Part shown: in pieces, positions 1 to 4,865 of the stretch
Numbering within the stretch: position 1 is the first letter of the stretch
Layout: the number at the start of each line of letters is the position of its first letter
Assembly (NCBI GenBank): GCA_045660065.1
Contig: JAZRDC010000080.1
Coordinates: forward strand, 1 to 5,570
Direction: 5' to 3'
Length of the DNA: 5,570 nucleotides
Source: RGIG2094 sp045660065
GTDB taxonomy: Bacteria; Bacillota; Clostridia; RGIG6154
Translations under genes and position numbers: made by a program
The notes under the pieces: generated by a model
Database searches by the model: none
The model's input: only the letters and a program-made list of their open reading frames with translations
Told to the model about the DNA's origin: nothing

Positions 1-678
1 TTGTTTTTGTTGTTGCACTTGGCACTTCCTTTGGGACTTATCCTTCTTCAGCCTGACTACGGAACTGCAATGGTATTTATTTTTATCGCAATTATAATGC
101 TTTTTGTGGCAGGACTTAAACTTCGTTACTTTTTCACCGCAGGGGGTATATTTTTAGCATCTGCTCCGCTTATATGGCTGTTTTTGGACGAGTTTCAGAA
201 AAACAGAATTTTAGTTTTCTTAAACCCCGAATTAAGCCCGATGGGTGCAGGCTACAATGTAATTCAATCAAAACTGGCAGTTGGTGCAGGTCAGATTTTC
301 GGAAAAGGACTTTTTAAGGGTTCACAAATCCAGATGAATTTTCTCCCGGGCAAACACACTGACTTTATTTTCGCAGTAGCAGGAGAAGAACTTGGATTTT
401 TAGGTTCGCTTTTAATAATAGGACTGTTGTTTGCAATAATTTTTATTCTTATTAAAAACTCGGCAGGAATTAAAAAAGACGCAGGCGGATTTATTTTGTC
501 AGGAATTGGCGCAATGCTTATTTTCCAATGCTTTGAAAATATCGGTATGAGCATCGGAATTATGCCTGTTACCGGCATCCCGCTCCCATTTTTCAGTTAC
601 GGCGGTTCTTCAATTCTTACAACATTTATCTCAATGGGCGTAGCACTGAGTGTATTAAAACGAAAAGATCATATTTAA
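1..678 (+). CDS. rodA: RodA, rod-shape SEDS peptidoglycan glycosyltransferase (C-terminal part, 5' end outside window)
   Basis: This is the C-terminal 225 residues of a SEDS-family membrane protein; the frame is open at the left edge and the first codon, TTG, is an internal Leu rather than a start. RodA polymerises lipid II into glycan strands with a class B PBP in the elongasome. Several hydrophobic membrane segments are visible, for example around residues 1-38, 43-62, 134-152 and 163-180. Visible residue numbers count from base 1. SEDS marks are QPDYGTA (17-23), the NRI and GYNVIQSK segments (68-91), HTDFIFAV (119-126), whose Asp121 matches the catalytic Asp of RodA, and MPVTGIPLPFFSYGGSS (188-204). 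The IG-x-MPVTGIPLPF form favours RodA over FtsW, which usually has LLPPTGVPLPF; SpoVE/FtsW is the less likely alternative. A full protein is about 370-400 residues, so roughly 40% is missing. The gene converges on the neighbouring operon and ends 9 nt before a terminator. Confidence 0.9.
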   Translation: MFLLLHLALPLGLILLQPDYGTAMVFIFIAIIMLFVAGLKLRYFFTAGGIFLASAPLIWLFLDEFQKNRILVFLNPELSPMGAGYNVIQSKLAVGAGQIFGKGLFKGSQIQMNFLPGKHTDFIFAVAGEELGFLGSLLIIGLLFAIIFILIKNSAGIKKDAGGFILSGIGAMLIFQCFENIGMSIGIMPVTGIPLPFFSYGGSSILTTFISMGVALSVLKRKDHI

Positions 679-687
679 TAAAAAGCA

Positions 688-719
688 AAAAAACACCCGA
701 TTTTTATCGGGTGTTTTTT
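688..719. terminator. Bidirectional intrinsic terminator between convergent genes
   Basis: A perfect 14-bp stem, AAAAAACACCCGAT pairing with ATCGGGTGTTTTTT, closes a TTTT loop at 702-705. The A-run on one side and T-run on the other give a U-tract after the GC-rich core on either strand. It lies 9 nt after the rodA stop codon and about 50 nt beyond the stop of the CD1247-like gene on the minus strand, so it can end both convergent transcripts. Confidence 0.93.
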
Positions 720-746
720 AATATTCAAATTTGCAATTCCACATTG

Positions 747-766
747 AGAGAATGCTTACATTCTCT
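747..766. other. Small perfect hairpin immediately after the minus-strand operon
   Basis: AGAGAATG (747-754) and CATTCTCT (759-766) form a perfect 8-bp stem with a 4-nt loop. On the minus strand it begins 2 nt after the TAA stop of the CD1247-like gene. It has no U-tract on either side, so it is not a classical terminator by itself. It could be a 3'-end stabilising hairpin upstream of the true terminator at 688-719. The structure is seen directly; any role is inference. Confidence 0.5.
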
Positions 767-768
767 TA

Positions 769-1200
769 TTAGTCGCAGCAACCGCATTCACAGTCATCAA
801 ATTCCAATGAAATTTCTTCGCCGCAGTTAGGGCAGAGAATTTCTTCATCTTCATCTAAAAGACTGCCGTCAACATAGATTGTTTCGCCGCATTTGTCGCA
901 TTCGAATTCGTAAACATCGTCATCGTCTTCGCAATCACAATCGCAGCAATCGCAATCGTCGTCATCGCAATCGCAACCATCGTCATAGTAATCTTCTTCT
1001 AATTCGCCAAGATCGTGATCGATTTCGTCAACTTTAGCGTCTAATTCTTCAACGTAAGCTTCTAAATCATCAATTCTTTCAGCCATTTCATCAATAACTT
1101 CCAAAAGTTTTGTGATAAGTTTGCTTTCTTTTGAAGCTTCTAATTCCATACCTTCAGCAAGACCTGCAAGATATGTTGATCTTTCTTTTAATGTAGCCAT
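769..1200 (-). CDS. CD1247 N-terminal-domain-like acidic zinc-ribbon protein
   Basis: This 143-residue cytoplasmic protein has no known function. The N-terminus (residues 1-71: MATLKERSTYLAGLAEGMEL, then an acidic heptad-like helix) resembles the clostridial CD1247 N-terminal domain, which I recall being followed by a zinc ribbon. Residues 73-95 are an unusual tract of 14 Asp and 7 Cys. Residues 101-126 form a probable zinc ribbon, CDKC (101-104) and CPNC (123-126). The tail has four more Cys (137, 139, 141, 142), giving 15 Cys in all. There is no signal peptide or membrane segment. The ATG at 1200 is supported by AAAGGAG at 1209-1215 with an 8-nt spacer. It is the last gene of the operon, 13 nt after the GH31 gene. 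In Clostridia this family is often near efp, which supports the assignment. A regulator or metal-binding role is possible but unproven. Confidence 0.8.
   Translation of the reverse strand: MATLKERSTYLAGLAEGMELEASKESKLITKLLEVIDEMAERIDDLEAYVEELDAKVDEIDHDLGELEEDYYDDGCDCDDDDCDCCDCDCEDDDDVYEFECDKCGETIYVDGSLLDEDEEILCPNCGEEISLEFDDCECGCCD
916..984 (-). repeat. GATTGC-like low-complexity repeat coding the Cys/Asp tract
   Basis: On the minus strand this stretch is dominated by repeats of GAT/GAC and TGC/TGT codons, with the hexamer TCGCAA (plus-strand view) recurring at 929-974. It encodes residues 73-95 of the CD1247-like protein. Because the unit is a multiple of three, gain or loss of a unit by slippage would change the number of Asp-Cys pairs without breaking the frame. 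Confidence 0.7.
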
Positions 1201-1208
1201 AATTCATT

Positions 1209-1215
1209 CTCCTTT
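1209..1215 (-). promoter_or_regulatory. Ribosome binding site of the CD1247-like gene, overlapping the GH31 stop
   Basis: AAAGGAG on the minus strand lies 8 nt before the ATG at 1200. Its first two bases are the last two bases of the TAA stop of the GH31 gene (1214-1216), an arrangement that favours translational coupling of the two genes. Confidence 0.8.
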
Positions 1216-2755
1216 AATCTATTTTTTTAAATACGGGAAGTACGCTTATTGGTGCATCAACCGTTATGGTTTTTCCACCTTCGTACTCCTTCCCGCTTAA
1301 GTCTTTCCATTTGCCACAAGGAAGTGTAACAGTTTTTGTTATCGCGCCTTGTTCAACCACGGGGGCAACTATAAATCTTTCACCCAGCATAAACTGATCT
1401 GTGATTTTTTCATATCCGCACCCCGGATAGTTGTATTCCATAAGCCTTATTACAGGTTCCCCTGTCTTTTGGGCTTTTTTTACTTCTTCTAAAATCACGC
1501 CTGAAAAATCGCTGTGAATTTTAGCAGCATCTTTAGCAATAGCCTGATAGTCTGCATCTAACGCCTTCCATGGTGATAAAGAATATTGCATCATAGGCAT
1601 AAGTGCAGAGCACTGAGCCATTCTTACAAACAGTTCCTGATCCATTTTAAACCCGGGATCGATAAACTTTGAATACTCGCCGCCGCCAATCATATCAGGG
1701 CAAATGTAAGGATGACCTAAAAGACCAACAAATGCCGAATGGGGAATAAGCGATCCAAGACCTGTTTCGTCCCATGTATGAGTTTTATCAAAAAGGCGTT
1801 GAATAGTATGTCTGCCGCCAAACTTCCATGTGTCCTTAAACTCGTGGAACTCGTATTTCGCCCCAAGTTCAAGATACGCATTATTAAGCAAAGTTGCAGG
1901 ATACTTTTCCAGATATTTTTTACTGCCAAGCCCCGCTTTATACATTGCATGGCTCCCGCCATCAAATTTAAAGCCGTCAACTCCGTAATCTTCCATCAGT
2001 TTATTCAACTGATTTGTAAAAAATTCTCTGTCTTTTTCAAGTGTGAAATTAAATATCGCACTGTACCCGTTCCACCATTCAACAATTACAGGTTCTTTGG
2101 TTTCAGGGTCTCTTAAAAGAGCGTTTTCATCATGCCATAATGTTCTGAACTCACTGCTGTCAGGTACAATGGTAGGAACAACCCAAAGCATAACTGTAAA
2201 GCCCATTTTATGAAGCCTTTCAATCATACTTTTCGGGTCAGGGAACTTGACAGGGTCAAACTCCCACAATCCGTATCGCTTCTGCCAGCCTTCGTCAATC
2301 ATTAAGACTCCGGGTTCATAACCATTTTTTACAATGTTTTCGGCATACTCTAATACATCTTTCTGATTTTGTTCATACAAAAACTCGATCCAGGTGTTAT
2401 ACTGGGCTTTTTTGAAAAACACTTCGGGAAGAGATTTTTCTTCCTCGTTAGGAAAGTGATTTTTCTGTGCTTTTAGATAAGCATCCCTTAAAGTTTTTCC
2501 GCCTTCATAATAAACAACATCATCAGATTGGTAGGTAATAACACCATCTTTGATTGAAATGACAACTTCATCCTCGCACCAGATGTATCTTCCCTTGTTG
2601 GAAAGCATAAGGGGTGCTGTCTGAGTTCTCCAGTCATCTCTCCCAGTTAAATCAACAGTTAAATCCGTGTTTTTGTCAAAAGGCATATCACACGCATTTA
2701 GAACAGTTATACCCCACCAGAATTCGCCATCTGACATTTTAAAGCTTTTTGCCAT
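1214..2755 (-). CDS. Glycoside hydrolase family 31, intracellular alpha-glycosidase (MYORG-like branch)
   Basis: This 513-residue enzyme should be a retaining glycosidase that hydrolyses alpha-linked sugars. It has a short N-terminal beta region (about 1-110), a (beta/alpha)8 barrel (about 115-425) with LMIDEGWQ (151-158), and a C-terminal beta domain with DQFMLGERFIVAPV (453-466), a typical GH31 signature. In DGFKFDGG (260-267), Asp265 is the expected nucleophile. In HTWDETGLGSLIP (326-338), Asp329 is the expected acid/base. GFKFD plus GLGSLIP and the later PDMIGG resemble the MYORG branch of GH31, whose animal member is an alpha-galactosidase, so alpha-galactosidase or alpha-glucosidase activity is possible; the substrate cannot be read from sequence. 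No signal peptide is visible, so it should act in the cytoplasm on imported oligosaccharides or glycosides. No transporter or sugar regulator is adjacent. The ATG at 2755 has AAGGAGG 8 nt upstream. The gene lies 30 nt after efp and is probably co-transcribed with it. Confidence 0.88.
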   Translation of the reverse strand: MAKSFKMSDGEFWWGITVLNACDMPFDKNTDLTVDLTGRDDWRTQTAPLMLSNKGRYIWCEDEVVISIKDGVITYQSDDVVYYEGGKTLRDAYLKAQKNHFPNEEEKSLPEVFFKKAQYNTWIEFLYEQNQKDVLEYAENIVKNGYEPGVLMIDEGWQKRYGLWEFDPVKFPDPKSMIERLHKMGFTVMLWVVPTIVPDSSEFRTLWHDENALLRDPETKEPVIVEWWNGYSAIFNFTLEKDREFFTNQLNKLMEDYGVDGFKFDGGSHAMYKAGLGSKKYLEKYPATLLNNAYLELGAKYEFHEFKDTWKFGGRHTIQRLFDKTHTWDETGLGSLIPHSAFVGLLGHPYICPDMIGGGEYSKFIDPGFKMDQELFVRMAQCSALMPMMQYSLSPWKALDADYQAIAKDAAKIHSDFSGVILEEVKKAQKTGEPVIRLMEYNYPGCGYEKITDQFMLGERFIVAPVVEQGAITKTVTLPCGKWKDLSGKEYEGGKTITVDAPISVLPVFKKID

Positions 2756-2763
2756 GATGCCAC

Positions 2764-2770
2764 CCTCCTT
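2764..2770 (-). promoter_or_regulatory. Strong ribosome binding site of the GH31 gene
   Basis: AAGGAGG on the minus strand, 8 nt before the ATG at 2755, fixes the start. No promoter-like pair is evident in the 30 nt between efp and this gene, so expression probably depends on the efp promoter. Confidence 0.85.
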
Positions 2771-2785
2771 AAGAACTTAAAAAGC

Positions 2786-3343
2786 TTATGCTCTTTCCAT
2801 GTATTCACCTGTTCTTGTGTCAACTCTGATCATTTCATTGTTGTCAATAAACAATGGAACCATAATCTGAGCGCCTGTTTCAAGAGTAGCAGGTTTTGTA
2901 GCACCTGTTGCAGTATCGCCTTTGATACCAGGTTCTGTTTCTGTAACCAAAAGTTCTACAAATGTAGGTGGTACAATACCGAAAATATTTCCTTTGTATG
3001 AAAGGATTTTGCAAATCATTTCTTCTTTAACGAATTTTAATGTATCGCCAACCTGATCTGCACTGATAGGAATCATATCAAATGTTTCCTGATCCATAAA
3101 GTAATAAAGTTCACCATCTGAATATGAATACTGCATATCTTTTCTTTCGATGTGAGCCTTTTCAAGTTTTTCTGTAGGTCTGAAAGTTTTTTCAACTACA
3201 CCGCCTGTAATAACGTTTCTGAGTTTTGTTCTTACGAACGCTGCACCTTTACCTGGTTTTACATGCTGGAACTCAACAATCTGGAATACGTTTCCTTCCA
3301 TTTCAAATGTAACACCATTTCTAAAATCTCCTGCTGAAATCAT
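2786..3343 (-). CDS. efp: Elongation factor P
   Basis: This 185-residue translation factor binds between the ribosomal P and E sites and promotes peptide bond formation at polyproline stretches. All three EF-P domains are present: an N-terminal KOW-like domain (about 1-63) and two OB-fold domains, the last ending in IRVDTRTGEYMERA. The tip loop PGKGAAF (30-36) carries Lys32. This is the Gram-positive arrangement; in B. subtilis Lys32 carries a 5-aminopentanol modification. Pseudomonas-type EF-P has an Arg there. No EpmA or EpmB gene is nearby, so the modification here is unknown. The start MISAGDFRNG at 3343 is chosen because GGAGGT lies 7 nt upstream; an ATG five codons earlier (3358) would overlap that site and gives an N-terminus atypical of the family. 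The gene follows the Xaa-Pro peptidase gene, as in B. subtilis, but has its own promoter. Confidence 0.97.
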   Translation of the reverse strand: MISAGDFRNGVTFEMEGNVFQIVEFQHVKPGKGAAFVRTKLRNVITGGVVEKTFRPTEKLEKAHIERKDMQYSYSDGELYYFMDQETFDMIPISADQVGDTLKFVKEEMICKILSYKGNIFGIVPPTFVELLVTETEPGIKGDTATGATKPATLETGAQIMVPLFIDNNEMIRVDTRTGEYMERA

Positions 3344-3350
3344 AAATAAT

Positions 3351-3356
3351 ACCTCC
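3351..3356 (-). promoter_or_regulatory. Ribosome binding site deciding the efp start
   Basis: GGAGGT on the minus strand lies 7 nt before the ATG at 3343. It overlaps the alternative in-frame ATG at 3356-3358, which is therefore unlikely to be the true start. Confidence 0.88.
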
Positions 3357-3373
3357 AATTTATTCTTCTATTT

Positions 3374-3402
3374 ATTTTACACCAAATTACAAATAATTTC
3401 AA
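3374..3402 (-). promoter_or_regulatory. Sigma-A-type promoter for efp
   Basis: On the minus strand TTGAAA (3397-3402) and TAAAAT (3374-3379) are separated by exactly 17 nt, matching the TTGACA-17-TATAAT consensus at 10 of 12 positions. The predicted transcript would start near 3367 and give a leader of about 24 nt ending in the efp ribosome binding site. The site sits in the only sizeable gap of the minus-strand run (3344-3409), just after the stop codon of the peptidase gene. Confidence 0.72.
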
Positions 3403-3409
3403 GGGTTTT

Positions 3410-4447
3410 TCACAATATTATCAATTCTTTGGAAGATTTTTGTAAATTTTCACCAAAATCTTCTCTTACAATCATAGTATTTTCAATTCTTACCCCGAAT
3501 TTCCCTGGAATATATATCCCCGGTTCCACCGTAACGATATTGCCGATTTCCAAAATCCCTTCTGATTTTGAACTTAAATTAGGTTGCTCGTGGATTTTAA
3601 GCCCCACTCCGTGTCCTAAACTGTGAGAAAAATATTCTCCGTAACCATTTGAACTTATAAAATCTCTTGCAACTTTATCAATGTCTTTGCAGTTTACCCC
3701 TGCCTTAACCGCATCAGATGCCATAGTCTGGGCATTTAAAACTGTGTCATAAACCTTTGCCATTTCATCTGTAACAAAGCCCAGAGCAACCGTCCTTGTC
3801 ATATCCGAACAATATCCGTTTACTTTGCACCCAAAATCAAAAGTGATAAAATCACCATTTTCAAACTTTTTATCAGTTGGCACTCCGTGAGGCAGAGAAG
3901 TATTTGCCCCCGACACGCAGATTGTATCAAAGGAATTGCCGTCGGCGCCCTTTAATTTAAGACTGTAGTCAATAAATGCCGCAGTTTCTCTTTCGGTTTT
4001 GCCGGGCCTTATAAACTGCAAAACCTCGCTCCATACATCTTCTGCAATTGCTGCCGCCTTTTTAAGATTTAAGATTTCATCTTCATCTTTTACTGAACGC
4101 AAAGCATCAAAATTAACATCTGATGAACTAACACTTCCCACTTCTTTTTTAAGTTTTGAAAATGAGTTGTATGATATATGTGCACCCTGAACTAAAATTT
4201 CGCAGTTTAAACTTTTTAATATATCATACAAATCAGAAATTGACAAAACTTCAAAGCCTGTGCATTGTTTTTGTGCGATTTCCGTGTATCTTCCGTCTGT
4301 GATTACAAGTTTTTTATCTTCAGAAATTAAAACTCCGCCTTCTCCTGAAAAAGACGCATAATAAAGCATATCTTCAGGATCGGTAATATAAAACGCACTA
4401 TCTTTGGGGCAGATTTTCAAAAGTTTCTCAATCCTTGTTTTGTGCAT
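3410..4447 (-). CDS. Xaa-Pro peptidase, M24B metallopeptidase (YqhT/PapA-like)
   Basis: This 345-residue cytoplasmic aminopeptidase should remove N-terminal residues that precede proline. The N-terminal creatinase-type domain (about 1-122) starts MHKTRIEKLL. The C-terminal pita-bread catalytic domain (about 126-345) has all five dinuclear metal ligands of M24: Asp204 in FDFG, Asp215 in YCSDMTRT, His279 in SLGHGVG, Glu308 in VEPGIYI and Glu322 in VRIENT. His187 in LPHGVPT matches the conserved active-site His. Length matches B. subtilis YqhT (about 350 residues), so it looks intact. The ATG at 4447 is chosen with GGAGG at 4457-4461, 9 nt upstream; the TTG just before it (4450) is a weaker option. 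The gene overlaps aroQ by 20 nt in another frame, suggesting coupled translation. The position between aroQ and efp is the conserved Firmicutes arrangement. Prolidase activity on dipeptides is the main alternative. Confidence 0.92.
   Translation of the reverse strand: MHKTRIEKLLKICPKDSAFYITDPEDMLYYASFSGEGGVLISEDKKLVITDGRYTEIAQKQCTGFEVLSISDLYDILKSLNCEILVQGAHISYNSFSKLKKEVGSVSSSDVNFDALRSVKDEDEILNLKKAAAIAEDVWSEVLQFIRPGKTERETAAFIDYSLKLKGADGNSFDTICVSGANTSLPHGVPTDKKFENGDFITFDFGCKVNGYCSDMTRTVALGFVTDEMAKVYDTVLNAQTMASDAVKAGVNCKDIDKVARDFISSNGYGEYFSHSLGHGVGLKIHEQPNLSSKSEGILEIGNIVTVEPGIYIPGKFGVRIENTMIVREDFGENLQKSSKELIIL
4167..4231. repeat. 13-bp perfect inverted repeat inside the Xaa-Pro peptidase gene
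   Basis: TTGTATGATATAT (4167-4179) is the exact reverse complement of ATATATCATACAA (4219-4231), with 39 nt between. Both arms are coding: on the minus strand one arm lies in the LYDIL codons and the other in the HISYN codons of the creatinase-type domain. The transcript could form a long-looped AT-rich hairpin. This may be chance; no function is claimed. Confidence 0.6.
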
Positions 4448-4865
4448 CAAAAAGAGCCTCCACCGCTAAGATATAACTGTTGTATCCAAAGCCTGAAATT
4501 GTTCCCACGCAAACATCTGAAATTACAGATTTATGGCGGAACTCTTCACGCTTGTGAACATTTGACATATGAACTTCCACCGTTGGAACTTCGCAGGCAG
4601 AAATAGCATCGTGAATTGCATATGAATAATGAGTAAAAGCACCCGCGTTAAAAACAATACCGTCGTATACGCCTCGTGCTGCGTGAAGGGTATCTACAAT
4701 CACACCTTCGTGATTTGACTGAAAGAAGTCGCATTGTACCCCAATATTATCACATGCTGATTTTATTTTTTCGTTTATTTCATCTAAAGTAAGGCTGCCG
4801 TATATTCCCTTTTCACGAATTCCCGTCATATTAAGGTTTACGCCGTTTAAAACTAAAATTTTCAT
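4428..4865 (-). CDS. aroQ: 3-Dehydroquinate dehydratase, type II
   Basis: This 145-residue enzyme converts 3-dehydroquinate to 3-dehydroshikimate, the third step of the shikimate pathway to aromatic amino acids; the family forms dodecamers in the cytoplasm. Length is normal for the family (about 145-150). Family marks are the N-terminal strand MKILVLNG, the flexible lid with Arg17 and catalytic Tyr22 (REKGIYG, 17-23), FQSNHEG (48-54), FNAGAFTHYS (72-81) with Asn73, EVHMSN (97-102) with His99 as the catalytic His, and Arg110 near the end of the active site. The usual NGPNLN motif reads NGVNLN (7-12), an unusual Pro to Val change. The ATG at 4865 directly follows the TAA stop of the upstream gene (4866-4868), and AAGGGGAG at 4873-4880 gives a 7-nt spacer. 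The 3' end overlaps the peptidase gene by 20 nt. Confidence 0.95.
   Translation of the reverse strand: MKILVLNGVNLNMTGIREKGIYGSLTLDEINEKIKSACDNIGVQCDFFQSNHEGVIVDTLHAARGVYDGIVFNAGAFTHYSYAIHDAISACEVPTVEVHMSNVHKREEFRHKSVISDVCVGTISGFGYNSYILAVEALFDAQNKD
4457..4461 (-). promoter_or_regulatory. Ribosome binding site of the Xaa-Pro peptidase gene, inside aroQ
   Basis: GGAGG (within GGTGGAGG, 4457-4464, minus strand) lies 9 nt before the ATG at 4447 and inside the last codons of aroQ. It supports the ATG start over the adjacent TTG at 4450, which would leave only 6 nt of spacing. Confidence 0.75.

Noticed and set aside
291..578. 95-codon minus-strand open frame opposite rodA
   Set aside because: It lies entirely within strongly conserved rodA coding sequence, has no convincing ribosome binding site context and resembles no known protein.
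679..768. Possible small RNA or riboswitch in the rodA / CD1247-like gap
   Set aside because: Only 90 nt, explained by a terminator and a short hairpin; no aptamer-like conserved structure and no promoter pair seen.
916..984. Short tandem repeats considered as a CRISPR array or regulatory repeat
   Set aside because: The units are about 6 nt, have no spacers and are in-frame Asp/Cys codons of a supported gene.
1112..1300. Plus-strand open frame across the GH31/CD1247-like junction
   Set aside because: Antisense to two supported genes, with no recognisable protein features or upstream promoter.
1717..2116. Overlapping open frames (1739-2116 plus, 1717-1980 minus) inside the GH31 gene
   Set aside because: Both are shadows in other frames of the conserved GH31 barrel and active-site region.
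3344..3358. Upstream ATG extending efp by five residues
   Set aside because: It coincides with the GGAGGT ribosome binding site, and the family starts at MISAGDFRNG.
4448..4450. TTG as the start of the Xaa-Pro peptidase
   Set aside because: The ATG immediately after it has better spacing from GGAGG and ATG is the preferred start.
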